NCBI GenBank assembly: GCA_913063325.1
Contig: CAJXYE010000017.1
Location: 1 to 64,000 of the forward strand
Source: an uncultured Colwellia sp.
Lineage (GTDB): Bacteria > Pseudomonadota > Gammaproteobacteria > Enterobacterales > Alteromonadaceae
DNA length: 64,000 bases
Direction: 5' to 3'
Part shown: positions 1 to 7,950 of the stretch, one piece after another
Position numbering within the stretch: position 1 is the stretch's first letter
Layout of the letters: every line of letters begins with the position of its first letter
Notes under the pieces: generated by a model
Database searches by the model: none
What the model was told of the DNA's origin: nothing
What the model saw: the letters and a program-made list of their open reading frames with translations, nothing else
Program-made: the position numbers and the translations under genes

Positions 1-459
1 CGTGTTGGTTGGTGTTTACCGGGCCGGTATAAAAATAAATTCATTCAACAGCGTATGATACGAACACTTGGTCATAATCAGCCAATACAACTAGCTTTGG
101 CCGACTATATTGCTAATGGTTATTATGAAACACATGTAAAAAAGATTAACCGAGCAATCTCAGGTCATTGCGCTGACTATATCAAATTTCTTAAAGACAA
201 TTTACCTGAGCAGTCAGAGGTATTCATACCGAATGGTGGTTTGGTACTTTGGATAAAACTTCCTAAGGTCGATACACAGAAACTAGCCATAATATTATTA
301 AAACAAGGGGTTCATATAACACCTGGTAACCTATTCTCTACGACAAAGTTATACCAAGATTGTATACGATTAAATATTGGAGTCATTCCGAGTAGAGAAA
401 TATATTTACAGCTAGAGCTATTGTGTAAATTAGCGCAAGTTGAAAGTAAAGTGCTATAG
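1..459 (+). CDS. MocR-type (GntR/aminotransferase) regulator, 3' part only
   Basis: The frame is open from the first base of the window, so the gene starts upstream and only its last 152 codons are seen. It begins RVGWCLPGRY, which aligns with RIGWLLPGKF just after the PLP-lysine region of the complete MocR-type protein at 46478-47953. Further matches are GGLVLWIKLP (GGSVLWLRCQ in the other), GVHITPGNLFS (GVSFAPGAIFS) and CIRLNIGV (YMRVSFGV). This is the small domain of a fold-type I aminotransferase. MocR proteins join an N-terminal GntR helix-turn-helix to such a domain; the helix-turn-helix lies outside the window, so a stand-alone aminotransferase cannot be excluded. Its target genes are unknown. 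Confidence 0.8.
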   Translation, partial: RVGWCLPGRYKNKFIQQRMIRTLGHNQPIQLALADYIANGYYETHVKKINRAISGHCADYIKFLKDNLPEQSEVFIPNGGLVLWIKLPKVDTQKLAIILLKQGVHITPGNLFSTTKLYQDCIRLNIGVIPSREIYLQLELLCKLAQVESKVL

Positions 460-471
460 GTGGATTAAGAT

Positions 472-597
472 AGATTTTCCATCTTTCTTGGTCATTTTAC
501 CAACAACCAACAAATATGAATTATCCATCATTATTTAAACTTCTCCTTGAGGGATAGAACCATCTAAAATGATGGTATTCCAATTCGCCTTATTCAT
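472..597 (-). pseudogene. Decayed 3' fragment of a YjbR/MmcQ gene (copy 1)
   Basis: Read on the minus strand this stretch encodes MNKANWNTIILDGSIPQGEV, a stop, then MMDNSYLLVVGKMTKKDGKS. That matches the C-terminal third of the intact YjbR/MmcQ protein at 2810-3217 (MNKSSWNSIILDGSIPQGEI and MMDNSYMLVVSKMTKKDQQS). An in-frame TAA stands where the intact gene has a Glu codon, and there is no 5' part. The rest of 460-657 holds no gene that I can recognise. Confidence 0.8.
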
Positions 598-657
598 ATA
601 ATCGTTAGCACTATCATTTAAGCCTATATTTAATACATAAGTGATGCATTAATAGAG

Positions 658-1308
658 TTAGTAATTGGTAGAAACTTCAGACTCTACTAACTGTTGTAGT
701 TGTTGATAACCAAAATGTACCAGTGGTTTTCCATTGACAAAAAAACCAGGCGTCTTACTTACGTTAAGCTGTTGAGCATCGAGTATATCCAGCTGAACTC
801 TCCTTGCAATCTCTTCGCTCTGGACATCCTTGTTTAACTTAACCATATCTAGACCGAGTCCACCAAGTTGTTGCCATAATTTTTGTGGTCTAGAAACATG
901 ATGTTCGATCCAAACTTCTCTAGTCTCATAAGCTCTTTCAAGAGTTTCCAAAAATCGATCCTGTAAGCGTGCGGCTTCTAATATACTGACAATGACATCG
1001 GAATTTTGGTGTAACGGTAAATACCGTAAGACCAAATTAACTTTATCTGGATTATCTTTCAGCAATTTTTTTACAAAGGGATAGAAAGCACTACATGTGC
1101 CACACGCAGGGTCAAAGAATTCAACAATAGTTACCTTCGCATCAACCGGCCCTATTATCGGAGAATAATCGCGTTGTAAATTTTCAATATTTTCTTGTGA
1201 AGCACTATTAAGTTCTTCATTTTTTTTATTGTTATAGATGGTAGACGTCACTATAAAAAGCACGAGAAAAAAAATCACAGTAGTGATTACAATCATGTTT
1301 TTTTTCAT
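658..1308 (-). CDS. DsbA-family thiol:disulfide oxidoreductase
   Basis: A 216-residue protein, membrane-anchored or secreted, with an N-terminal hydrophobic helix at about residues 5-24 and a DsbA-like thioredoxin fold. The active-site motif is C69-G-T-C72 in FFDPACGTCSAF, and a cis-proline loop is likely at KTPGFFVNGKPL. Such proteins oxidise or isomerise cysteines of exported proteins. I chose the ATG at 1308: it overlaps the dsbB stop codon as ATGA, has AAGG upstream, and puts the signal anchor at the N-terminus. A longer frame starting at 1422 would run into dsbB. The overlap implies translational coupling to the preceding dsbB-like gene, its likely redox partner. CGTC differs from the CPHC of classical E. 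coli DsbA, and the fold looks closer to the DsbA_4/BdbD group. Exact substrates are unknown. Confidence 0.85.
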   Translation of the reverse strand: MKKNMIVITTVIFFLVLFIVTSTIYNNKKNEELNSASQENIENLQRDYSPIIGPVDAKVTIVEFFDPACGTCSAFYPFVKKLLKDNPDKVNLVLRYLPLHQNSDVIVSILEAARLQDRFLETLERAYETREVWIEHHVSRPQKLWQQLGGLGLDMVKLNKDVQSEEIARRVQLDILDAQQLNVSKTPGFFVNGKPLVHFGYQQLQQLVESEVSTNY

Positions 1309-1760
1309 TGATAAAACCTTTTTCGATAAATAAGTAAAAGTACAATAATGGTGCTGTTTGCAAAAATAGAGAGCATGGGAATGGTGATAACCCCAAGCAG
1401 TTCCAAGTTGATTTTTGAGCAAGATAATTCTTCACTGCAAGGTTGCAGTGACTCGGGAATAAACCCCGAATATACTAAATAATGAAAGACAGCAAATCCC
1501 AACCCAATTACAGCCAATGGGAGGGTATAACGAACCAAGGACGGATCTATTTTTTCGCCTTGGGGAAACATCCCCACCAGAAATAACACCGCTAATGGAT
1601 AGATAAAAACACGTTGCCACCAACAAAGCACACAAGGTTTTAACCCCATAACCTCACTAAAGAACAAACTACCAAATAAAGCAGTCATTGCAATTATCCA
1701 GCAAAAGAATATTAAGCCCCAACCCTGTTGGCTAACTGGTTTTGTCTTGTCATCTGTCAT
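1305..1760 (-). CDS. DsbB/BdbC-family disulfide bond formation protein
   Basis: A 151-residue inner-membrane protein with about four transmembrane helices. C43-V-L-C46 in the segment GLKPCVLCWWQRV is the quinone-proximal cysteine pair, and C108/C114 form the periplasmic pair. DsbB-type proteins reoxidise a DsbA partner and pass electrons to quinone. The C-X-X-C-W-X-Q-R signature resembles the BdbC branch. It is the first gene of a two-gene operon whose second gene, a DsbA-like protein, overlaps it by ATGA. The pair sits between two decayed YjbR fragments, which suggests an acquired or rearranged locus rather than the housekeeping dsb genes. Confidence 0.88.
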   Translation of the reverse strand: MTDDKTKPVSQQGWGLIFFCWIIAMTALFGSLFFSEVMGLKPCVLCWWQRVFIYPLAVLFLVGMFPQGEKIDPSLVRYTLPLAVIGLGFAVFHYLVYSGFIPESLQPCSEELSCSKINLELLGVITIPMLSIFANSTIIVLLLIYRKRFYQ

Positions 1761-1987
1761 ATGGTTAAATTATTTTATCTTGCTAGTAATAATAAAGTAA
1801 AAATGTGATTAAAGAATAGCCCTAGGACACCTTAAATTCCCTCTCAAAGTCAAATTTTAGTGAGGTTCTCATTGCGATCCTAACAACTATTTTAATTGTT
1901 TAATTTCCATTGAACCAGCGGTATTTTATCCGGATTTAACCGCTTACCTTTTAACTGTTCCATAAATAGATCCAATTAGCCTTGTCA
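1761..1987. other. Gene-poor spacer
   Basis: No convincing gene. On the minus strand an ATG near 1964 opens a 23-codon frame (MEQLKGKRLNPDKIPLVQWK, three more residues, stop). It looks like a gene scrap, but I cannot assign it to a family. The motif CCAATTAGCCTT near 1975 recurs at 2113, inside the adjacent YjbR fragment, so small duplications have occurred here. Confidence 0.4.
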
Positions 1988-2130
1988 TTACATATGTAGA
2001 TGGATTGATTTTTGATCTTTCTTGGTCATTTTACTGACTACTAGCTTAAACGAATTATCGATCATGCTTTCAATTTCACCTGAGAGATTGAACCACCTAA
2101 AATGATAGTATTCCAATTAGCCTTATTCAT
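1988..2130 (-). pseudogene. Decayed 3' fragment of a YjbR/MmcQ gene (copy 2)
   Basis: The minus strand reads MNKANWNTIILGGSIS, then after a one-base deletion GEIESMIDNSFKLVVSKM and TKKDQKSIHLHM. This matches the C-terminus of the intact protein at 2810-3217, including the final HM and the stop codon. It has no 5' part. Just upstream of the homologous MNK codons, this copy and copy 1 (472-597) share TAATCGTT(A)GCACTA, which the intact gene lacks. The two fragments therefore look more closely related to each other than to the intact gene. Confidence 0.8.
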
Positions 2131-2169
2131 GTAATCGTTGCACTACTAATTTAGCTCAAATAGCTTATT

Positions 2170-2182
2170 TCGAACGATTCGA
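2170..2182. promoter_or_regulatory. Possible toxin-antitoxin operator
   Basis: TCGAA-CGA-TTCGA is a perfect inverted repeat 37 bp before the antitoxin start. A TATACT -10-like hexamer follows at 2184-2189, so a protein bound here would cover the promoter. Phd/YefM antitoxins normally repress their own operon from palindromes in this position. The role is inferred. Confidence 0.4.
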
Positions 2183-2219
2183 CTATACTGCAAGCATTAA
2201 CCATCATGAGTAATAAACA

Positions 2220-2480
2220 ATGCAAGCACTAACAGCAAATGATGCTAAAACACAGTTTGGCGATATGTTATTAAAAGCTCAGCGCGAGCCTGTTCAAATA
2301 AACAAAAACGGTAAACCAGTTGCTGTAGTGATCTCAATAGATGAGTACCAGCAAATGGAAGAAGTTAAATTCGCTTTGTTAAAAGAACGAGCTACACGAG
2401 CTAAAATTGATATAGAAAATGGTAATTTAGCAGAAGGGGAACAATTTATGTCAGATTTAATCTCAGGAAAATTAGATTAA
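2220..2480 (+). CDS. Phd/YefM-family antitoxin
   Basis: An 86-residue protein. The N-terminus (ALTANDAKTQFGDMLLKAQREPVQINKNGKPVAVVIS plus DEYQQME) is the typical Phd/YefM DNA-binding fold, and the acidic C-terminal part (residues about 50-86) would wrap the toxin. The stop codon is followed directly by the toxin ATG with no spacer, as in tightly coupled type II toxin-antitoxin pairs. By family it neutralises the toxin and represses the operon, with a possible operator at 2170-2182. It lies between two YjbR copies in a patch of gene remnants. Confidence 0.9.
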   Translation: MQALTANDAKTQFGDMLLKAQREPVQINKNGKPVAVVISIDEYQQMEEVKFALLKERATRAKIDIENGNLAEGEQFMSDLISGKLD

Positions 2481-2789
2481 ATGTTCACATATAAATTTAC
2501 ACAAGATGCTCGTGAAGATTTACTTAACATCAGAAAATATACTTTAAAAACATGGGGAAAAGAACAGTCAGCAAAATACTTACAAGAGCTGAACAAAACA
2601 TTGCAGTTATTATCTGACAGCCCTTCTATAGGAACTCAAAGAACTGATATTTCACTAACAACTTTCAGCTTCCCTTATGTTAGCCATATTATTTATTACA
2701 CATTAGATAGTAATTTTTTAATCGTATTTGCTGTTTTACATAAAAATATGGTGCCTGAAAAGCATATAGCCAAACGCAAACATCAATAA
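2481..2789 (+). CDS. ParE/RelE-superfamily toxin
   Basis: A 102-residue protein with the RelE/ParE pattern: FTQDAREDLLNIRKYTLKTWG in the N-terminal helical hairpin, GTQRTDIS in the middle, then HIIYYTLDSNFLIVFAVLHKNMVPEKH forming the C-terminal beta strands with the conserved Arg/His region. Based on the extended helical N-terminus and the Phd-type partner I favour a ParE-like protein (gyrase inhibitor in characterised members). RelE-type mRNA cleavage is not excluded. It starts immediately after the antitoxin stop and appears intact. Confidence 0.87.
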   Translation: MFTYKFTQDAREDLLNIRKYTLKTWGKEQSAKYLQELNKTLQLLSDSPSIGTQRTDISLTTFSFPYVSHIIYYTLDSNFLIVFAVLHKNMVPEKHIAKRKHQ

Positions 2790-2809
2790 CAAAATTGATA
2801 ATTTATTAG

Positions 2810-3217
2810 TTACATATGCAAAGAAAGCGACTGCTGATCTTTCTTGGTCATTTTACTGACCACCAGCATATAAGAGTTATCCATCATTCTCTCAATTTCA
2901 CCTTGAGGAATTGAGCCGTCTAGGATGATTGAATTCCAGCTAGATTTATTCATGTGGTAGCCTGGAATAACTGAGGGAAATATGTCTCGCAACATCACTG
3001 CTTCATCGGGATCACACTTTAAATTCATCCAAAAATGAGTTTTAGCCTCGTCGCTAGTTTTAGCACTTTTTGCGGTACTGCCATGAGCGATAGTGGCAAA
3101 CATTTTATTTTTAACCTTAAACACTTTGCAGTCGTCACCAAAGGGATAATAAAGTGATGTTTGGGGTTTGGACAATAAGTATGTCTCGACTTGCTGCTCG
3201 TTCAAACTTTTCATCAT
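2810..3217 (-). CDS. YjbR/MmcQ-family protein
   Basis: A 135-residue cytoplasmic protein with the MmcQ/YjbR (CyaY-like fold) pattern: LLSKPQTSLYYPFGDDCKVFKVKNKMFA, then NLKCDPDEAVMLRDIFPSVIPGYHMNK and WNSIILDGSIPQGEIERMMDNSY. Family members are suggested to bind DNA, but their function is not settled. The frame is intact and full length for the family. Two decayed copies of its 3' end lie at 472-597 and 1988-2130 in the same orientation. It converges on the toxin gene, with 20 bp between them. Confidence 0.85.
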   Translation of the reverse strand: MMKSLNEQQVETYLLSKPQTSLYYPFGDDCKVFKVKNKMFATIAHGSTAKSAKTSDEAKTHFWMNLKCDPDEAVMLRDIFPSVIPGYHMNKSSWNSIILDGSIPQGEIERMMDNSYMLVVSKMTKKDQQSLSLHM

Positions 3218-3322
3218 TCAACCCTGAATTAACCGTCTTTCATCTTATTGTGAGTACTTTGTTACACTGTTTATAAGATTGCAAGCGGATAATTGATGAC
3301 AATTCCCCTAACAATGGCACAA

Positions 3323-3635
3323 TATACCCATTCTACTTCAAGATGCATGGTTCAGTGGGAATTTAAAAGACTTTAGGCAAGGCATTCATTGTAAAGAATG
3401 GTTATTCCCTTCTTAAAATGAATAACGCGGCATAAAGTCTTTTAAAACCCACCCGAAGGGGAACACAGAGCAACCCCACTTTGTTGTTGCCTCCAAGGAT
3501 GGAGGTACTTAGTTTTTGCCTGGAGCAAAAAAACTGTGCACCAATTTGTAAGGGAGTGCCATGACTTCATTGGTGCGCCTAAAAGTTAAATTGCTCTGTG
3601 CTCCTGAATAAGCATCTTGAAGTAGAATGGGTATA
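3323..3635. mobile_element. Miniature inverted-repeat element A1 (313 bp)
   Basis: The ends 3323-3346 and 3612-3635 are perfect 24-bp inverted repeats (outer bases TATACCCATT, inner bases CAAGATGC). There is no transposase. An inner 11-bp inverted repeat ACACAGAGCAA / TTGCTCTGTG(C) lies around 3463-3475 and 3588-3602. The core at 3362-3447, bounded by AAAAGACTTTA and TAAAGTCTTTT, is shared with elements at 42117, 52601 and 61072. TA flanks both ends, consistent with but not proving a TA target duplication. Most of the gene-free stretch 3218-3662 is this element. Confidence 0.85.
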
Positions 3636-3662
3636 GTCGTAAGATAATAAAAAGGATAATAA

Positions 3663-4916
3663 ATGAAAGGCTTAATTAGCTTGTTATTGGTTTTAGTGTG
3701 CAATATCAGTGTTGCCGTAGAGCAAGCAGAAACCATTTTCAAACAGCATGCGCCATCTCTTTATCAAATACGTTTGATCGACAAAGCCAGTGGTGAAAAA
3801 TCTTCAATTGGTTCAGGTTTTCAAATAAGTTCCGATGGTTTAATCGCAACTAATTATCATGTTATTTCGAGCTATGCCCGCCATCCAGAGAAATACCGCA
3901 TTGAGTTTTTGGATCATCAAGGAAAGAAAGCTCATCTTGAACTAAAAAGCATCGACGTTATTAATGATTTAGCGCTAGTCAAACGAGACGTTGAGCAGGA
4001 AATGCCGTTTTTCACCATTGCCAACAGTGTGCCAACAAAAGGTGAAGAACTATATTCTCTTGGTAACCCTCATGACTTAGGGATGATTGTTGTTCCTGGT
4101 ACGTATAACGGCTTAAAAAAAGAATCTTTTAATGACCGTATTCATTTTACCGGTTCAGTGAATTCTGGCATGAGTGGTGGTCCCGTTGTTAATAAAAATT
4201 CAGATGTAGTTGGTATTAACGTGGCAACTTCAGGTAATCAAATTGGCTTTTTGGTGCCACATGATAAATTACTCGCCTTAGTTAAGGTTTATAACGAACA
4301 AAACAATTTGACTATAGATCAACAAATGGAGCAACAGCTCAATCAATATCAAAAAAACCTTATTGGTACCTTGCTCAAGAGTAACTGGCCATTAAGAAAG
4401 CTTGGTGAAGGGATGATCCCGATGATTGATGTACCCTTTATTCGTTGTTGGGGGGAATCTAACGCAGATAAATCTGATGCATTAGTGATGCTTGCTGTTG
4501 CCAATTGTTCATTAGAAGAAAACACTTATATTTCGGGCAACTTTTTTACTGGCGCCTTAGAGATGGAATTTCGTTACATGCAAGCCAAGAAATTAAGTGA
4601 TGTTAAATTTTATCAGTTATTTCAACGTCAAATTGCACGGGTAATGCCAGGTAATAAAGCAGGTAAAGATGATGTCACTGAGTTTCAATGTCAGCACGAT
4701 ATTGTGATGCCAGAAAATCAACTGATTAACAATAAAGCTATCTTATGTACTCGCGCTTACAAAGACTTTAATGACCTTTATGATGTATTGTATTTAGGCA
4801 TTTCTATTGACCGAGACGATCAAGCTTTTATCAGCCACTTCACACTTGCTGGTGTTGCTCAAAATAGCGCGCAAGCATTTACCAGCAAGTTTATGGAGTC
4901 TGTGTCATGGAAATAA
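3663..4916 (+). CDS. Secreted trypsin-like serine protease (S1, Deg-like catalytic domain)
   Basis: A 417-residue protein with an N-terminal signal peptide (MKGLISLLLVLVCNISVAVE), so probably periplasmic. The catalytic triad is visible: H66 in ATNYHVIS, D102 in NDLALVKRD and S171 in NSGMSGGPVVN. GSGF and the oxyanion-loop GMSGGP match the HtrA/Deg type S1 domain (about residues 30-215). No PDZ domain follows; residues about 225-417 form a C-terminal region I do not recognise, with six or more cysteines. The next gene, an FHA membrane protein, starts 10 bp before this stop codon, so the two are co-translated and probably act together. The substrate is unknown. Confidence 0.85.
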   Translation: MKGLISLLLVLVCNISVAVEQAETIFKQHAPSLYQIRLIDKASGEKSSIGSGFQISSDGLIATNYHVISSYARHPEKYRIEFLDHQGKKAHLELKSIDVINDLALVKRDVEQEMPFFTIANSVPTKGEELYSLGNPHDLGMIVVPGTYNGLKKESFNDRIHFTGSVNSGMSGGPVVNKNSDVVGINVATSGNQIGFLVPHDKLLALVKVYNEQNNLTIDQQMEQQLNQYQKNLIGTLLKSNWPLRKLGEGMIPMIDVPFIRCWGESNADKSDALVMLAVANCSLEENTYISGNFFTGALEMEFRYMQAKKLSDVKFYQLFQRQIARVMPGNKAGKDDVTEFQCQHDIVMPENQLINNKAILCTRAYKDFNDLYDVLYLGISIDRDDQAFISHFTLAGVAQNSAQAFTSKFMESVSWK

Positions 4917-5869
4917 TCATTGAAGAAATCAGCAGAGGACACAAACTGCTAGGTCGTCATAAATTTGCTAAACAAAGCATTAATGTCGGTCGAGGTTATC
5001 ACAGCGATATTATCCTTTCAGACCCCCATGTTTGCGCTGAGCATTTATCAATAGAGTTTGACGGTGATAATTGGCTCATTGCCGATCAAGATAGCATTAA
5101 TGGCTGCTTTTTAGATGATGGCAACAAACCGGCTAATGGTCACATTGTTCGTTCCGGCGATGTTATAACCTTAGGAAAAAGCCAGATAAGAGTAGTATTT
5201 CCTCACCACCCGGTTGAAACAAGTATTACCCTTAGCCCTTTTGAAAATTTAATTAATTTAACCAAACACCCGGTGGCACTTTTTGTAAATATCGCACTGT
5301 TTGCCATTATTACCGGCTGGATGTTTTTCTTAAATAACCCCAAAGAAGTCACCTTTACTCAGTTATTTGTCCCCTCAATAGGGTTAACATTAATGTTTGC
5401 GATTTGGCCTGCAAGCGTGGCCTTGATTTCGCATTTAACAAAACATGATGCCAGAATATTCACTCAACTTGGGCTTTGTTTTGTTTTTTATAATCTCACT
5501 TGGTTCAGTGACTTTATTGAAGCGCTAGTTAAGTTTAATACTTCAAGTCAATTTCCGCTTACCGCGTTGCTGGCTTTGTTACCTATTAGCATTGCCTTTT
5601 GCTTATTTTGGCTGAACTGCTACGTTGGTTTTCATATGAGCGGTAAACGAAGAACTGTTGTCGCTGTTTGTTTAACAACATTATTATTTGGTGGAAGTTT
5701 CTTGATTGAGATGAGTAAAAAACCAGATTTTAGTATCAGACCTCACTTTAACTCAACGTTATTAACACCAAGTTTCATGTTTGCCAAAAGCAGCAGTGTT
5801 GATGAGTTTATCGAAAACAGTAATGAGTTATTTAGCAAAGCTAAAAAAGCAGCTAAAGAGGATGAGTAG
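4907..5869 (+). CDS. FHA-domain integral membrane protein
   Basis: A 320-residue protein. Residues about 5-98 are a forkhead-associated domain: G28-R29 in INVGRGYHSD, H46 in HVCAEHLSI and N65-G66 in SINGCFLDD. The usual SRxH serine is replaced (CAEH), which may weaken phosphothreonine binding. Five hydrophobic segments follow at about 122-142, 151-176, 184-207, 217-243 and 250-268, then a charged tail. FHA domains bind phosphothreonine peptides, so this domain should face the cytoplasm. The gene overlaps the protease gene by 10 bp. I infer a membrane partner that links a cytoplasmic signal to the periplasmic protease, but this architecture is not one I recognise from a known system. Confidence 0.8.
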   Translation: MEIIIEEISRGHKLLGRHKFAKQSINVGRGYHSDIILSDPHVCAEHLSIEFDGDNWLIADQDSINGCFLDDGNKPANGHIVRSGDVITLGKSQIRVVFPHHPVETSITLSPFENLINLTKHPVALFVNIALFAIITGWMFFLNNPKEVTFTQLFVPSIGLTLMFAIWPASVALISHLTKHDARIFTQLGLCFVFYNLTWFSDFIEALVKFNTSSQFPLTALLALLPISIAFCLFWLNCYVGFHMSGKRRTVVAVCLTTLLFGGSFLIEMSKKPDFSIRPHFNSTLLTPSFMFAKSSSVDEFIENSNELFSKAKKAAKEDE

Positions 5870-5870
5870 C

Positions 5871-5897
5871 ATACTGGCTTAAAAATTAAGCCAGTAT
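5871..5897. terminator. Bidirectional hairpin terminator
   Basis: ATACTGGCTTAA-AAA-TTAAGCCAGTAT is a perfect 12-bp stem with a 3-base loop, placed between the convergent FHA gene and the solute-binding-like gene. Its last base is the first base of the latter's stop codon. There is no long T-run, so strength is uncertain. Confidence 0.7.
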
Positions 5898-6796
5898 TAA
5901 TGGGGTGTTAAGTACTTTTTCTTAGAGTAATTTTCTTTTAAATACGCTTGAAGTTTGAGCAGCTCTTTTTCGCCAAACCATTTTTTATGTGCTAGATAAT
6001 AATTTTCATTTTGATACATGGTGATGAGGGTTCGATTAATATCGTTAATGATTTTTTTACCTAATTCACCCTTAGAGCAGCTAAAATGAGCAATTAAATA
6101 AGGTGGAGCGCCTGCTATGGTATACTGTTCAAGTAAAGGTGCTTGCTGTTTAGTTGGATTCATATCGATAGGCAAAGCCAATAAAAAATCTACCCGCTTA
6201 GCATATAACATCGCTTCTAACGCCACTACTCGATTAATACCTCCACGAAAATAAATGTTATCTTGATTCACTTTAGCTATTTCACTATCCAAAAACTTAC
6301 CAAAAGACACTCCTTCAGTAACACCAAGGTTATGTGTTGGCAAGTGCTGAAAAACCGACTTAATCGAACTGATTTCGTTATCTCTCGTAAAGAGCGTTGA
6401 CGGCAAAGTGGTACTTGGGCTAAAACGAAATAATTTATGTGTCAAATAAAAAGCTTGAGGCGTTGAAAATATTGAATAGGTTTCTCTTTTGCTTAATTTT
6501 GCTCGATTAGCAACACATGCATTGTCATTCTTTTTCAATAAATAGTCGATCCGTTTTACTGATACACGTTTAAGCTTAACGTCATAATTCTTCAACTGAG
6601 CAATAATACGACTTTCTATATAAGAGGCAACTGAAGTTGTTGGCGAGGTTTGTTCTAATAAATTCTGATTTTCTTTTTTATCTTCAACAAGCCAAATAAC
6701 ATCCGTTTTCGGTTCAATGGTTGCATCGAATACAGTTGCTCTTATTGGTAAAGAAAAGAAAGTAATGATAAAAGCACTAAGTAAGTTAATGTTCAT
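5897..6796 (-). CDS. Periplasmic solute-binding-like protein
   Basis: A 299-residue protein with a signal peptide (MNINLLSAFIITFFSLPIRA). The layout resembles the bacterial extracellular solute-binding family 3 / TIGR02285-like proteins: an N-terminal lobe, YFRGGINRVVALEAMLYAKRVDFLLALP in the middle, and a C-terminal helix ending in HKKWFGEKELLKLQ. Family 3 proteins bind amino acids or similar solutes for ABC importers or act as sensors; no transporter genes are adjacent. It converges on the FHA gene and is separated from trpS by a strong hairpin, so it is a single-gene unit. The ligand is unknown. Confidence 0.6.
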   Translation of the reverse strand: MNINLLSAFIITFFSLPIRATVFDATIEPKTDVIWLVEDKKENQNLLEQTSPTTSVASYIESRIIAQLKNYDVKLKRVSVKRIDYLLKKNDNACVANRAKLSKRETYSIFSTPQAFYLTHKLFRFSPSTTLPSTLFTRDNEISSIKSVFQHLPTHNLGVTEGVSFGKFLDSEIAKVNQDNIYFRGGINRVVALEAMLYAKRVDFLLALPIDMNPTKQQAPLLEQYTIAGAPPYLIAHFSCSKGELGKKIINDINRTLITMYQNENYYLAHKKWFGEKELLKLQAYLKENYSKKKYLTPH

Positions 6797-6845
6797 TTAA
6801 TACTTTCCAATGGGCTTATCATTAAGCGTAGACAATAAACCAAAG

Positions 6846-6880
6846 TGTAGCAGGCTGAATAAGATATTCAGCCTGCTACA
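6846..6880 (-). terminator. Terminator after trpS
   Basis: A perfect 16-bp stem (TGTAGCAGGCTGAATA and its complement) with the loop AGA, 6 bp beyond the trpS stop codon. On the minus strand it is followed by a T-rich stretch (CTTTGGTTTATT). Confidence 0.8.
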
Positions 6881-6885
6881 AGTAA

Positions 6886-7890
6886 TTATGGCTTCGAAAT
6901 AAATCCAACCGCATCATAAACCGAAGTTAATATTTTACTGGCACGCTCTGATGCTTTTTCAGCACCACTGCGCATCACTTGTTCCATATAAGCTTGGTCA
7001 TTACGGTATTGATGATACTTCTCTTGAATAGGCTCAAGCATTGATACTACAGCATCAGCCACATCACCTTTTAAATGACCGTACATTTTATCTTCATATT
7101 GCGGCACTAACTGTTCTACTGTTTGACCGGTAGTACAAGACAATAAAGACAATAAGTTTGAAACACCCGGCTTCTCAGCTACATCAAAGTAAATGCGCGC
7201 TTGTTCGTCTGAATCAGTCACGGCACGTTTAATCTTCTTAGTGATTTTTTTCGGCTCTTCTAACAAACCAATAAAATTGCTTGGGTTGGTATCAGACTTT
7301 GACATTTTTTTGGTCGGCTCTTGTAAGCTCATCACCCGCGCACCAAATTCAGGAATATAAGGCTCAGGTACGACAAAAACATCACCATAAAGATTATTGA
7401 ATCGGGTGGCAATATCACGGGCTAACTCTAAGTGCTGCTTTTGGTCATCACCAACTGGCACACGATCCGCACGGTATAATAGAATATCAGCCGCCATCAA
7501 TACCGGATAAGTAAATAAGCCTGAGTTCATATTCGCTTCTGACTTTTGCGATTTATCTTTATATTGAGTCATGCGATTTAACTCGCCCATTTGGGTATAA
7601 CAATTTAATACCCAACTTAACTGTGCATGCTCTGGTACATGAGACTGAATAAATATAGTGCTTTGCTCTGGGTCAACACCACATGCAAGATATAAAGCTA
7701 AACCATCGAGTGTAGCTTTACGAAGGGCTTCAGGTTCAGGACGAACAGTAATGGCATGTTGATCAACCAACATATAATAGCAATTATGGCTATCTTGCAT
7801 ATTAACCCACTGCTTAAGTGCGCCTAAATAGTTGCCGATAGTTAATTCGCCCGATGGCTGACAGCCACTTAATACAACAGGTTTACTCAT
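6886..7890 (-). CDS. trpS: Tryptophan--tRNA ligase
   Basis: A 334-residue cytoplasmic class Ic synthetase that charges tRNA-Trp. The HIGH-like motif is in [12 protein letters not shown] (residues 12-23), the KMSKS motif is at 195-199, and [19 protein letters not shown] is typical of TrpRS. Length is normal for the family. It lies 60 bp downstream of rpe on the same strand, as in the dam-rpe-gph-trpS cluster of other gammaproteobacteria, but no gph lies between them here. A strong hairpin at 6846-6880 ends the unit. Confidence 0.97.
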   Translation of the reverse strand: MSKPVVLSGCQPSGELTIGNYLGALKQWVNMQDSHNCYYMLVDQHAITVRPEPEALRKATLDGLALYLACGVDPEQSTIFIQSHVPEHAQLSWVLNCYTQMGELNRMTQYKDKSQKSEANMNSGLFTYPVLMAADILLYRADRVPVGDDQKQHLELARDIATRFNNLYGDVFVVPEPYIPEFGARVMSLQEPTKKMSKSDTNPSNFIGLLEEPKKITKKIKRAVTDSDEQARIYFDVAEKPGVSNLLSLLSCTTGQTVEQLVPQYEDKMYGHLKGDVADAVVSMLEPIQEKYHQYRNDQAYMEQVMRSGAEKASERASKILTSVYDAVGFISKP

Positions 7891-7950
7891 GATATTTTTA
7901 CCTAATAACTCTATATAAATGTTAAAAACTGATTTATCTTCAATTCTTGA

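Noticed and set aside
472-3217. Integron cassette array, suggested by the toxin-antitoxin pair and repeated flanking sequence
   Set aside because: The repeats are coding 3' ends of YjbR, not attC sites; I see no attC-like core sites or integrase, and the genes are on both strands.
3509-3742. A 77-codon minus-strand frame
   Set aside because: It spans the right end of element A1 and the start of the protease gene on the opposite strand; no ribosome site and no family resemblance.
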